The notes under the pieces: model-generated
Seen by the model: the letters and a program-made list of their open reading frames with translations, nothing else
What the model was told of the DNA's origin: nothing
The model's database searches: none
Shown here: positions 14,090 through 24,270 of the stretch, one piece after another
Position numbering within the stretch: position 1 is the first letter of the stretch
Layout of the letters: each line of letters opens with the position of its first letter
Origin: SHZL01 sp963784425
Lineage (GTDB): Bacteria; Pseudomonadota; Gammaproteobacteria; Xanthomonadales; SZUA-36
Reading direction: 5' to 3'
Length of the DNA: 64,000 nt
Assembly: GCA_963784425.1 (NCBI GenBank)
Contig: CAWARM010000011.1
Span: 930,001 to 994,000, forward strand
Translations under genes and position numbers: made by a program

Positions 14090-15562
14090 TTACAAACCCG
14101 CAGACGCACTGTTGACCGCAGCAATCAGGGCTTTGCCTTTGTTAAGGGTCTCCTGCCATTCTTTCTGCGGGTCTGAGTCCGCAACGATGCCCGCCCCGGC
14201 CTGGACATGCAACTTGCCGTCGCGTATAACCGCCGTGCGAATGGCAATGGCCAGGTCCGTGTCATCCTGCCAACTGATATAACCTACTGCGCCGGCATAC
14301 ACATTACGCCGCACCGGTTCCAGCTCGTTGATGATTTCCATGGCGCGGATCTTGGGCGCTCCCGACAGGGTCCCGGCCGGGAACGCCGCACGGATGGCAT
14401 CTACTGCGGTCTTGCCTTCGGCCAACTCACCTTCCACCTGCGAGACGATGTGCATGACATGGGAATAGCGCTCAATCACCATGGTATCGGTCAGCTTCAC
14501 CGTGCCGATGCGCGCCACCTGGCCTATATCGTTACGGCCAAGATCAATCAGCATCAGGTGCTCGGCCCGTTCTTTCGGGTCGTTCAGCAATTCTTCTTCC
14601 AGTAAACGATCTTCCTCCGGCGTTGCTCCGCGATGCCGTGTTCCGGCAATGGGGCGCAGCGTGACCCGCCGCTGTTGCACGCGCACCAGCACTTCGGGCG
14701 AGGAGCCCACCACCTGGGTGTCGCCAAGGTCAATGAAAAACATGTAGGGGGACGGGTTGATCTCGCGCAGTACGCGGTAAACATCCAGCGGACGCGCATC
14801 AAAAGGAACACTCATGCGCTGCGACAATACCACCTGGAAGATATCCCCGGACAGGATGTATTCCTTGCTCTTTTCCACTGCCCGGATGAAATCCTCGCGT
14901 TCAAAGCCCAGCTTGAATTCTTCTTCACGAATCGGTGCACACGGGAGGGCCTCACCGTAACCGGGGCCCCCGCCGCGCAAAGTCCGGGTCAATTCATCCA
15001 GCCTGTCCTGCGCTTTATTCCAGGCATCCGGCACGTGGGGATCGATATTGATCACGAGGTAAAGCCGGCCGGCAAGGTTGTCAAACACCGCCACTTCCTC
15101 GGATTGCAATAGCACCATGTCCGGGGTGCCCAGCTCATCCGGTTTTGTTGCATCGGCCACGCGAGGTTCGAAATGCCGCACCATTTCGTATCCGAAATAA
15201 CCGACCAGGCCACCGGTGAACACCGGCAGTTCATCCAGCCGGGGCGAATGAAACTCCTTTTGCAATGCGGAAATGTAGGCCAGGGGATCGGAAATGGTTT
15301 TTTGCTTGACACCTTTACCATTCTCAAACACGGTGAGCGTGCTACCCGTCAAAGAATAGCGACGCTGGCAGGGAAGACCAATAATGGAAAACCGTCCCCA
15401 GGTTTCGCCCCCCTCCACGGATTCAAACAGGTAGGAGTCTGCGCGGTCAGCCAGCTTTAGATATACCGATAGTGGGGTATCCAGATCCGCCAGTACCGAG
15501 CGGAACACGGGTATGCGGTTATACCCTGGTGCTTTCAGTTGTTCAAAAACATCCCTGTTCAC
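14090..15562 (-). CDS. trpE: Anthranilate synthase component I
   Basis: A 490-residue chorismate-using enzyme that makes anthranilate with TrpG. Visible: N-terminal LADLDTPLSVYLKL including the region of Trp feedback binding, then the catalytic domain with SGDIFQVVLSQR, NPSPYMFFIDLGD, LRPIAGTRHRG, DLGRNDIGQVARIGTV and GTLSGAPKIRAME. Length and order are normal. It lies 97 bp after the kinase gene on the same strand. I see no convincing leader peptide with clustered Trp codons upstream. Confidence 0.96.
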   Translation of the reverse strand: MNRDVFEQLKAPGYNRIPVFRSVLADLDTPLSVYLKLADRADSYLFESVEGGETWGRFSIIGLPCQRRYSLTGSTLTVFENGKGVKQKTISDPLAYISALQKEFHSPRLDELPVFTGGLVGYFGYEMVRHFEPRVADATKPDELGTPDMVLLQSEEVAVFDNLAGRLYLVINIDPHVPDAWNKAQDRLDELTRTLRGGGPGYGEALPCAPIREEEFKLGFEREDFIRAVEKSKEYILSGDIFQVVLSQRMSVPFDARPLDVYRVLREINPSPYMFFIDLGDTQVVGSSPEVLVRVQQRRVTLRPIAGTRHRGATPEEDRLLEEELLNDPKERAEHLMLIDLGRNDIGQVARIGTVKLTDTMVIERYSHVMHIVSQVEGELAEGKTAVDAIRAAFPAGTLSGAPKIRAMEIINELEPVRRNVYAGAVGYISWQDDTDLAIAIRTAVIRDGKLHVQAGAGIVADSDPQKEWQETLNKGKALIAAVNSASAGL

Positions 15563-15659
15563 TGGCTATACCTGGCGTTTAAGTTGCGGTTTCCCGGAGG
15601 GGCGAATTTCATTCTGGCAAGGCTGAACCCAATCACCCATCGCCGTCAAGCCAGCCGTG

Positions 15660-17753
15660 TCATTTTGCGGCCGGCAGATGCATGACGAACTCAACGCCCT
15701 GGCCCTGTGGCAGGTTTTGTGCGTTGACGCTGCCGCCATGCGCCTCCGCCACCAGCCGGACGATATAAAGACCGAGGCCCAGATGCGGGCTGGCGCCACG
15801 TTTCTCGCGCACTGAAACCAGCGAATCAAACAGTCTGTCCTGGAACTCATCCGGTAGCCGCGAGCCGCTGTTGCGCACGGACAAGCGCACTTCCTCACCC
15901 ACCTGTTCCAGGCTAATGGTCACCTCATCCCTGTCGGTGGTCAGGCTGATGGCATTGTCGACCAGTTTATCCAATGCCTGGGCCAGCAATTCCGGAGCGC
16001 AGCGCAAACGCAATGGTTGCGTAGCCATCCTGGTCTGGACCTGGCGGCCCGGATGAGCAGCGTTATAGCCCTGGGCGCAGCGGCTGACCAGTTCCGCCAG
16101 ATCCGCCTGCTCCCATTCGGCCAGCCGTATCGAGGCTTCCAGGCGGCTGGATTCGCTCATGGCACGGACGATGGCTGCCTGCCGGTCCACACCCTCTTGT
16201 GCCCGTTGCAGGAACTGTTGTGCCGCGGCTCCCAGTGGCTGGCTGGACAGGTTTTCCAGCGAGGAGCGGGTGATTGCCAGGGGAGTCTTGAGCTCGTGCG
16301 ATAACTTGCCCGCCAGGGTCTGCAGGTACTGCTTGTAATCTGCCACGGCGCGCAACAGTTTCTCGTTGTTGCGCGCCAGTTCGCCCAGTTCATCCCTGTC
16401 CCTGGTCAACGGGACGGTGCCCAAAGCAACCGGGGTCGCAGCCACGCCATCGTGCATGGCCTCGCTAACTGCGCCGCTCAGGCGCCGCACCCGTTGCGAC
16501 AGCCGCGTGGCAAAAACCCACAGACCGCCTGCCAGTCCAAAGGTGATGGCGAGGGTAGTGATCAGCAGGCGCCCCAGGGCCCGGTTAGTGACCAGCAACA
16601 AGCCGTCCGAAGCCGACTGCAAAACAATGGCGCCACGCACCTTACCCTCGATAGTCACCGGCACAGCGACCGTGTTGTGCACCACGGCGGTGTCCGGATC
16701 CCGGGCCCAGGCAGCGCCCTCCTGACCCGCAACGGCCGGGGCCAGGATGGGGGTCTGCAGCCGGACCTGTCCGACCGCGAATGGCTCGCTCAGGGTGAGC
16801 CGGCCGGCTACCACACGGTAAAGCAAACGCTGTGCCCAGGTAGTCTGCTGGCGGGGCTGATCCTGCACCGGGCCTGAATCGGCCAACACCCACCCATCCC
16901 GGTCTACCAGCCAGGCGCGGGAAACGGCCGGAATTGAATTGGCGAGCATGGAGGACAGATCACTCCAAACAGGCATCAGGGCAATCCACCCAGTGGCTCG
17001 CCCGGCTTTTGGGCGCCCGGCTTTTGCTCGCTTCCGGTACGCTCAACCTGGGCCTGACGGGTGGTCACTCTGCGCAGTGGCCCGGGACTGCCGGCAGCGC
17101 CGAGAGCTGGGCTGGGACTCTGCTCTTCAAGGGTAAACGCCAGGTCTGCATTGCGGGCAAAAGCCGGGACCATCAACTCAACCCTGTAGCCGTCGTGCAC
17201 ATCCAGCCAATAGCCTTCTGCCTGCCCGCCACCCCGGGCGCCATCCCCGTCGCCATCACTGCGAAGTTGCAGCGGCCCGGGCGCTTCGGGCCGAATGTGA
17301 AAGTTCAGCAACCCGCGCGGGCTGCGCAACAACAGCTCGATACCGTCCCTGTTGCGGTTGGCGCCTGCTCGCGGATGGCAAAGATTCGTCGTGTACTTCA
17401 AACGCCAGGTACAGCCCGCCCGACGCTTCTCCTGCCATGAGGCTCACGCGCAGACTGTTATCCGGCGACACCAATTCCAGTCCCTGCTCCTCATCCGGCC
17501 AGTCATCGAGGAAGCCATCCAGGTCCGGCGCATACTCCAGCTTGCGCAACACGGCATAGCGTTCCGGCGCATACAGCAACTGACTTTGCGAGTCGATAGG
17601 CAGGGCACCGGCAAGTGTTCGCGCGACGGAAAGTGCAGCATTCTCCTGCGCCTGCCGCAGAAAACCCTCCAGCTCCTGCAGCAGTTTCCAACCCGACCAG
17701 GGCAACAGCAAGGTGAGCAGTGACAAGGCCAGCAGGCGGTTGCGCAGTGTCAT
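15660..17753 (-). CDS. Dedicated-sortase-system sensor histidine kinase (frame-broken)
   Basis: The kinase half (start codon frame at 16976) is complete: a membrane segment LLITTLAITFGLAGGLWVFA, then a HAMP-like linker, the phospho-acceptor box LSHELKTPLAITRSSLENL, N-box LVDNAISLTTDRD and G-box GLGLYIVRLVAEAHGG. The sensor half lies upstream in two other frames: MTLRNRLLALSLLTLLLPW to about 17380, then a second frame to about 17000. Two indels thus split one gene of roughly 690 codons. The large N-terminal sensor domain and the neighbouring regulator and VIT protein match the proteobacterial dedicated-sortase kinase family. It lies just downstream of its regulator, with the stop and start 16 bp apart. 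Confidence 0.82.
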
Positions 17754-17769
17754 GCCCGGCCCGAACGAA

Positions 17770-18498
17770 TCAGGAATTCTCTTCTATTGCGGCAGGACTG
17801 CCCTCCGGCTTCCAGCGGTAGCCGGCGCCGTATACCGTGTCGAGCTGGTCGAAGTCCGGGTCTACCGCGAGGAACTTCCGCCGGATGCGCTTGACGTGGC
17901 TGGTAATGGTCTGGTCATCCACCAGCACATTGGCATCATCCATCAACTGCGGGCGGGTGCGCACGTGACCGGGATGCCGGATCAGTGAGTGAATGATCCA
18001 GAACTCGGTGACCGTCAGGTCAACCGGCTGCGACCTCCAGCTGACTTCCATGCGCTCCAGCGAGAAACTCAGCAGCCCCCGCTGCAGCAATTGTTCCCCG
18101 GAGCCATGCCCCGACAGGGCCTCGACCCGGCGGAACAGCGCAACGACCCGGGCGATCAGGTGTTGCAGGCTGATGTCCTTGGTCAGGTAATCATCCGCAC
18201 CCAGGCGCAAGCCGGAGATGACATCGAGGTCCGAGTCGCGCGCGGTAAGGAAAATAATGGGCAGGCCTTTGGACAGACTGCGCAGTTCCCGGCACAGTTC
18301 AAACCCTCCTTCCGGTTCATCGCCCAGGCCGACATCGATAATGACCAGGTCCGGCAAACGTCGCTGAAAAGCGGCCAGTGCATCAGCGCGCGCCGCAAAA
18401 CCACTGACGTGATAGCCATAGCGCCGCAGGGCGTCTTCATAATTGCGCCGTATCGAGGCCTCGTCTTCGACGATGGCTATGTGTCGTTGCATCTTCAT
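17770..18498 (-). CDS. Dedicated-sortase-system response regulator (OmpR type)
   Basis: A 242-residue regulator with a receiver domain (VEDEASIRRNYEDALRRYGY; phospho-acceptor Asp in LVIIDVGLGDEP; Lys in DDYLTKDIS) and a C-terminal OmpR-type winged helix (DDQTITSHVKRIRRKF, then GAGYRWKPE). The GDEPEGGFELCRELR insert after the Asp is characteristic of the proteobacterial dedicated-sortase regulator family as I know it. Cotranscribed with the kinase on the minus strand and divergent from the sortase-target gene, which is its likely regulatory target. Confidence 0.87.
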   Translation of the reverse strand: MKMQRHIAIVEDEASIRRNYEDALRRYGYHVSGFAARADALAAFQRRLPDLVIIDVGLGDEPEGGFELCRELRSLSKGLPIIFLTARDSDLDVISGLRLGADDYLTKDISLQHLIARVVALFRRVEALSGHGSGEQLLQRGLLSFSLERMEVSWRSQPVDLTVTEFWIIHSLIRHPGHVRTRPQLMDDANVLVDDQTITSHVKRIRRKFLAVDPDFDQLDTVYGAGYRWKPEGSPAAIEENS

Positions 18499-18809
18499 TC
18501 CCTGCTGAACTGCGGGTGCTCATCATAAGACTACCACCCGGCCAAGTGTATCCAGATTGGCCCGATGCCATCACCCTGCCCTAATTCAGACCCTTGTTCG
18601 GCCCATGCTAGCGCTGGCGCGCCATGTCTGCAGGTTCCAATCATAACACCGAACGCAATGCCTAACCTGTCCACACTCCCACGGAGCGATTATGAAGAAC
18701 CTGGACCAACCCCGAAAGGCCATCAGCCGGCCGGGGCAAACCGCCAAGAACCGTTCGTCAGCAACTTGAGCACGATGCCTGGACCAACCACTACCAGTTC
18801 GCGCGCCGC
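18499..18809. other. Intergenic region between regulator and sortase target
   Basis: About 310 bp. An ATG at 18692 with GGAG before it opens a short frame (KNLDQPRKAISRPGQ). A one-base shift near 18720-18770 would join it to EHDAWTNHYQFARRMARRR in frame with the sortase-target gene, so the natural start of that gene is probably 18692. The remainder should contain the divergent promoters; no clear boxes were seen. Confidence 0.5.
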
Positions 18810-20084
18810 ATGGCCAGGCGCCGCCAGCAGACGGATGCCGGGCAGGGCGAACCGAACTTGCTTAAGGCGAACCGCAGTTTAAGCCGGCAGGACCGCACGC
18901 TGCTGGCCGTGAGCCTGGTGCTGCTGTTGCTGCTGCTGTTGTTGCCTTTGTTTGGCCGTGCGAGCGCGGCTCAGGAGCAGACACATGATCCGGCGCTGAC
19001 ACAGACACGGGCACAGGGATCCGCGTTAAGCGAACATCCTGACAATCTCCGGGAACTTGATCACCGTGGCCTGGCTAACTGGGGCATCGAATTTAGTGGT
19101 GATGAATTGCCGCAACTCAGTGCCGCACTGGACACCGACATCAAGGCAGAGATCACCGGCAGGGTGGCGCGCGTGGACGTACGGCAGCGGTTCCGCACTA
19201 TCGACCATGACTGGTCTGAAGCCATTTATCGCTTTCCCCTGCCCGCCGGCGCAGCAGTCGATAGCCTGCTGGTGGAAGCAGGCGGCCGCATCGTGGAAGG
19301 CGAAATCCAGGAAAAGCGGAAGGCCAAAGGCCACTATAAGCAGGCACGCGCCAAGGGCATGCTGGAACGGCAGCACCCCAACCCGTTTGAAACCCGGCTG
19401 GCCAATATCGAACCCGGCGAGGAGATCACGGTTTCCATCAGTTTCCTGACCCGGGTTGACTATAGTGATTCGACCTTCAGCTTGCAGCTACCGCTCACGT
19501 TCATTCCGGCTGACCCGCTGGGTGATCACCACCTCAGGCTCAGCATCCGCCTGCACAGCAACATGAACATCGCCAGCGTGGAAAGCCGCTACCACGATAT
19601 GGAAATGCACCCCACACTGGGCGGCTTTGACCTTTACCTGGCCGACCCGGACACCCGCACGGAACGAGGCATCGAGCTGGACTGGAAACAGGATATTTGC
19701 CTTGATGGTGAATCGCCTGCTAACCGGGGAGCAAACCGGCAGCCTGCTTCCAATTGGCAGCTCGGTAAACCTGGCGAGTTTCTCATCCACGTCCACCGGT
19801 TGGAAAGCCCAGCTCGTGTATTCCCTCGCCACCCTGTTCTTTGCCGCCAGCCTGCTCTGGTTCTCAACTCCCTCGCGCCGGACGCATTATTTTCTGCGCT
19901 ACGTGGTCACCGCCCTGTCATTCAGAGGTTTGAACCGCGCCTGGAAAAATCGCAGGTATTCCGGCTCGTAAATCATCTGCAACCCACGCACTTGATCACG
20001 TCGCTGGTAAACATTGCGGACCGATTCCGCCACCACGTCCATATGAGCCTGGGTGTAGACCCGCCGCGGCAGGGTCAGCCGTAA
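18810..20084 (+). pseudogene. Truncated VIT-domain sortase target protein
   Basis: After a basic N-terminus and hydrophobic signal (LLAVSLVLLLLLLLLPLFGR), residues about 80-290 form a VIT (inter-alpha-trypsin) domain: VARVDVRQRFRTIDHDW, YRFPLPAGAAVDSLLVEAGG, RIVEGEIQEKRKAKGHY and NPFETRLANIEPGEEITVSI. In the marine proteobacterial sortase-target family a VWA domain and an LP-type sorting signal follow. Here recognisable sequence stops near 19690, and the open frame then runs antisense through the end of the tyrosine phenol-lyase gene. In another frame a hydrophobic segment QLVYSLATLFFAASLLWF followed by STPSRR appears near 19800-19880; it could be a leftover tail. No sortase gene is adjacent. 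Confidence 0.75.
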
Positions 20085-21307
20085 CAATTCCAGGGCGGGC
20101 CGGCGATTCTGACCCGTTTTGGGGTCCCGCCCGGCCGAGACATTGCCACGCTCCATAGTCCTTATTCCGGCTTCCAGGTACAGCTCGGCGGCCAGTGCCT
20201 GGGCAGGATATTCATCCTGGTCCAGATGCGGCAGAAAGCGCCGGGCATCGATGAAAACCGCATGGGAGCCGATGGGGTTCACGATCGGGATACCGGCGCG
20301 CCGCAGCGCATCCCCCAGGTAGCGGACCTGGCCGATGGTGCAGGCTGGTGTTCCACCATCACCGCCCGCTCATGCCCAGCGACATCGCTTCCATATCGCG
20401 GCCAGCGCGGCACCATGGTGTGCAGGCCCTTGTAAACCACCGCCGGTTTTGTGCCTTGATGAACAGGTCCTCATCGTTACAGGCAAAAAAACCACCGATG
20501 TTGACCAACAGGTCCTTCTTGGCAGACATGGTGCAACCGTCCGTCAGATCGCAGATCTCGCGCAGTATTTCACGAACTGATTTATGTGCGTATCCGCTTT
20601 CCCGTTCACGGATAAACCAGGCATTTTCGATGGTACGCGTCGCGTCCAGCATGATGGGGACCTGATGCATCTGGCAGTAGTCGCGCAGTTCTCGCAGGTT
20701 GCCATGGAAATGGCTGACGCCCGGCCATGTTCACGTTGCCCTCCAGGCTGATGTAAGGTACTCGATCCGCGCCAACTTCCTGAACCAGGCGATCCAACTT
20801 TCCGAGATCGACATTACCCTTGAATGGATGACGGCTTTCCGCGTCGTGGGCTTCATCGATGATCACGTCGACGAAAGTACCACCGGCCAATTCCTGGTGC
20901 AGACGTGTGGTGGTGAAGTACATGTTGCCCGGCACGAAGTCACCCGGCTTTATCATGATCTGCGACATCAGGTGCTCGGCACCGCGCCCCTGGTGGGTGG
21001 GCACCAGGTACTTGTAGCCGTAGTACTCTCTGACAGCGTCCTGTAAATGGTAGAAATTCTCACTGCCGGAGTAAGCCTCGTCACCCATCATCAGGCCGGC
21101 CCATTGCCGGTCGCTCATCGCGGATGTACCCGAGTCCGTCAACAGATCGATATAGACATCCCGGCTGCGCAGCAAGAACGTGTTGTATCCCGCTTCCCGA
21201 ATGGCGTGTTCACGTTCCTCCCGCGTGGTCATGTGAATGAGTTCGACCATCTTGATCTTGTAAGGCTCGGCCCAACTGGGCCGGACGACCACATGTGTAT
21301 TCATCAT
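19899..21307 (-). pseudogene. tpl: Tyrosine phenol-lyase (beta-eliminating lyase), frame-broken
   Basis: PLP enzyme of the tryptophanase/tyrosine phenol-lyase family that splits tyrosine into phenol, pyruvate and ammonia. Matches lie in several frames: start to about 20720 (YNTFLLRSRDVYIDLLTDSG, TSAMSDRQWAGLMMGDEAYS, THQGRGAEHL), then YCQMHQVPIMLDATRTIENA with the PLP-lysine block DGCTMSAKKDLLVNIGG to about 20450, and the C-terminus HAVFIDARRFLPHLDQDEYP to PEYLRFFQARF. The residues MYFTTTR and IRTMERG match the Thr124 and Met379/Arg381 regions that in Citrobacter TPL distinguish it from tryptophanase. I count at least four indels and no clear nonsense substitution. It lies downstream of rpe. 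Confidence 0.75.
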
Positions 21308-21406
21308 TCACCTGTCAGTGCGCAGTAACGGTTCAATCAGAAAAATCCCTCTTGATGCGCCGCGCCGGGTAAAGCACACGACCCTTTTGCCCATCAGGCA
21401 TGCAAA

Positions 21407-22087
21407 TTATCCAATTTGGCCGGATGTGACTGCTTGTTTCATCTCGCTGATGGTCTGGCGGTAATCGTTCGAACCAAAAATCGCAGAGCCGGCGACAAAG
21501 GTGTCTGCCCCGGCGGCGGCAATTTCCCCGATGTTGTCCACCTTCACGCCACCGTCTACTTCCAGGCGGATGCTGCGACCACTCGCGTCAATCAGTTCGC
21601 GCACGCGGCGAATCTTGTCCAGCACGTGGGGAATAAAGGACTGGCCACCAAAACCGGGATTGACCGACATCAGCAACACCAGATCCACCTTTTCAAGGGT
21701 CCATTGCAGGACATCCAGCGGGGTTGCCGGGTTCAGAACAATGCCCACCTCGCAGCCCGTGCTGCGAATCAACTGGATGGTGCGGTCAACGTGGCCACTG
21801 GCCTCGGGATGAAAACTGATCACGGAAGCGCCCGCTGCGGCAAACTGGGGAATGATGGCATCCACTGGCTTGACCATCAGGTGCACATCGATCGGTGCGG
21901 TGATGCCATAGCTGCGCAATGCCTGGCACACCACGGGACCCACAGTCAGGTTAGGCACGTAATGATTGTCCATCACGTCGAAATGCACCCACCCGGCCCC
22001 GGCTTTCAGCACAGACTTTACTTCTTCGCCCAGGCGGGCGAAGTCTGCGGACAGGATGGAGGGAGCAATGACGGTTGATTGTTTCAT
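21407..22087 (-). CDS. rpe: Ribulose-phosphate 3-epimerase
   Basis: A 226-residue TIM-barrel epimerase of the pentose phosphate pathway. It begins MKQSTVIAPSILSADFARLG, with HFDVMDNHYVPNLTVGP (metal-binding His/Asp), DVHLMVKP, MSVNPGFGGQSF and EVDGGVKVDNI, all catalytic blocks. The ATG at 22087 is chosen over a longer open frame because it gives the family-standard N-terminus. In many gammaproteobacteria rpe and gph precede trpE directly; here rpe lies about 5.8 kb upstream of trpE and gph is absent. Confidence 0.96.
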   Translation of the reverse strand: MKQSTVIAPSILSADFARLGEEVKSVLKAGAGWVHFDVMDNHYVPNLTVGPVVCQALRSYGITAPIDVHLMVKPVDAIIPQFAAAGASVISFHPEASGHVDRTIQLIRSTGCEVGIVLNPATPLDVLQWTLEKVDLVLLMSVNPGFGGQSFIPHVLDKIRRVRELIDASGRSIRLEVDGGVKVDNIGEIAAAGADTFVAGSAIFGSNDYRQTISEMKQAVTSGQIG

Positions 22088-22118
22088 GGGGCCGATGCTC
22101 CTGGCGAGGCCAGCGCGA

Positions 22119-23782
22119 TCACTGCACGGTTTGATCTGCGCGGGGCGCCAGATCCGTGTACGTTGATACGATGTCCTGGATTTCATTGCTATCCCCGGTC
22201 AACTGCCAGCGGATCATGGACACCGGGATCAGCCCTGCGTGGTTAACCTCGTCGAACCAGCCGTACACGGTAAAATCGTCACCCTGTTGATGGGCGCGAT
22301 CCTTGAACAGGCGCTCCAGCAGGTACTTGCCGGTGATATAGCTGCTGCCATAGCCGGGCTGGCGCAAATACAGTTGTTGTTCAAAGCCCAGCAGGTCCAG
22401 GTCTGCGCGCATCCAGTGGCGCGGGGTCCATTCCACATGAAAATCCCGGGCTTGCTTCAGGGTGAATTCATTGGCCTGGGCGTATAAGGACCCCAAACCA
22501 CGCGCTGCGCGTTGGGCCAGCATGATCCAGACAATCTCGCGTGCCCGCGGGTTGTCGTCATACAAGCCGGCATGCATGAACATCTCTTCCACGTTGGTTG
22601 CCATGCCTTCAGCGCGGCTGACCCACATGTTGTAGGGCAAGGCCTCGCGCCGGACCGGGCTGGGGTGTGGCTCCTCCCGCATGCGCGCAAGGTCAAACCA
22701 GTGATAGAAATGCGTGATCAGCGTGGTCGGGTCGTAGTGAATGGCAATGGCAAAGAAGTTGCGTTCATCCGCAGGCACGAATTGCCCGATCTGTGCGCGC
22801 AGGGCCGGGTCCATGTAATCAGCCATCGGCAGGATGTGCTTCTTGTCGAGGAATTCCAGGTAATGGGTGATGGCAGCATTGAAGCGCTCGTTATATTCCT
22901 CTGCGTCCGCAATGGCCACCAGTGGCGGCAGATCACTGTTGCGCAGCTCTTCCAGTTTCAAGGAAGCATGCGCCCGCGCCAGTTCGCGCTGCAGGATGGT
23001 GACTTCCTCTTCCCAGGTCAGCGGCACCAGGTTCACATTGCGCAAATACCAGGTGTAGTTTTCCTTGCCCACGCCGGACGGGCCGGTTTTGGACGGAGCT
23101 TGTTGCTCCAGCCACGCGGCAAAAAGCGTGGTTGACTCACGGGCAGCGGCCAGCGCCTGTTTAAAGTCTGCACCCGCACCCTGCGCTTGTTCCGCCAGGC
23201 CCTGCAACTCTTCAGCCTGGTCCTTGATGTTCTTGATGCCTGCCAGCCACAATTCCTGCGCATTACCGGTGAGGTTTATCCGGCCCTGTTGCAGCAGGGG
23301 GGAATGGTGCGCAGTTGCGCTGTTAACCGGGCCTCGCTCGCAGGCGTTAACGGAAAATCATAAGTCCACAGCTCAATGATCGCATCATGGGCCGGGCCTT
23401 CATGGGCCGGCGTGTCGCTTTGGGCCTTGAAAATGGACGCATAAAAAGCAGGATCACGCACCCAGGGTTGCAGCACACGGATATTGAACTCCAGGCCATT
23501 CATTTCCGCCCATACCAGCCGGTAGTCCACCTGCTGCTCCACCGGCCAGGTCGTGGAATCGATGGCGGCCAGGCGTCCCTGGAATTCCTTGAGCTGCTGC
23601 AGTGAGCGGGCCATGGCCTCTGCGGTGTAATCGGGCACACCTTCACGCAGCGGGGGATGTTCGAAAGCCTGCCATTGCACGAACAGGCTGAGCAGGTCTG
23701 TGTACGAATTCCCGGCGGACCAGGCTGTGCTGGCAAGCGTCATGTGAATAAGCAATACGAATACGCGACAGGTTCGGGTCAT
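22119..23782 (-). CDS. DUF885-family secreted protein (one frameshift)
   Basis: Starting at MTRTCRVFVLLIHMTLASTA (signal peptide, cleavage near WSA), the protein runs to about 23290 in one frame (DFPLTPASEARLTAQLRTIP) and continues in another as LQQGRINLTGNAQELWLAGI, giving about 554 codons. DUF885 proteins resemble zinc metallopeptidases, but the HEXXH-type helix is not obvious here. The break coincides with a run of G at about 23297-23302. Its start overlaps the MAPEG stop by 4 bp (ATGA), indicating coupling, and rpe follows after 31 bp. Confidence 0.75.
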
Positions 23783-24171
23783 GTACCTTGGACCAACTGC
23801 CACACCAGGCCAATGAGGGCGCCGAGCACCAGGACAATAGGAGCAAGCATCGACAGGGACGCGCCCGTCCCCCGTTTTTTCGCATCCGCCACATAGCCGC
23901 GTGCATAAAGCTGCCGTCCCACCAGGTAAAAAGCGCCCGGCAGCAAAGCCCACAGCGGGCTGACAAAATGAGCGAACAGCAACATACCGGGAATGAAGAT
24001 CACCAGCTGCTCCAGGGTGTTTTGCTGCACCCGGAAGGTGCGCTCGAAGGTGTCATTGCCGGTTGTTTTGGGTGCTTCAATGCCGTATTTTACCCGGGCG
24101 GACCCGACCTGCCAGGTGAAATAAATATATTGGACCAGGGCCAAGAGGATGAACAGGTAGACGTTATTCAT
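23779..24171 (-). CDS. MAPEG-family membrane protein
   Basis: A 130-residue four-helix membrane protein: LFILLALVQYIYFTW at the N-terminus, the conserved RTFRVQQNTLEQLVIFIPGM block, RQLYARGYVAD, and a final hydrophobic helix. This matches the MAPEG family (glutathione-dependent or eicosanoid-type membrane enzymes); bacterial members have no assigned substrate. It overlaps the DUF885 gene by 4 bp. Confidence 0.85.
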   Translation of the reverse strand: MNNVYLFILLALVQYIYFTWQVGSARVKYGIEAPKTTGNDTFERTFRVQQNTLEQLVIFIPGMLLFAHFVSPLWALLPGAFYLVGRQLYARGYVADAKKRGTGASLSMLAPIVLVLGALIGLVWQLVQGT

Positions 24172-24270
24172 GGTGCACTCCAGATGATTGCCTCAAAGTG
24201 CCAGAACACAAAACGGATTGGGGGTAATTCTACGCTGCTTTGACCGCCGAACGTGGAGCACGAAACTAAC

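Noticed and set aside
15563..15659. Trp attenuator upstream of trpE
   Set aside because: A possible short frame has a single Trp codon and no clear terminator/antiterminator pair.
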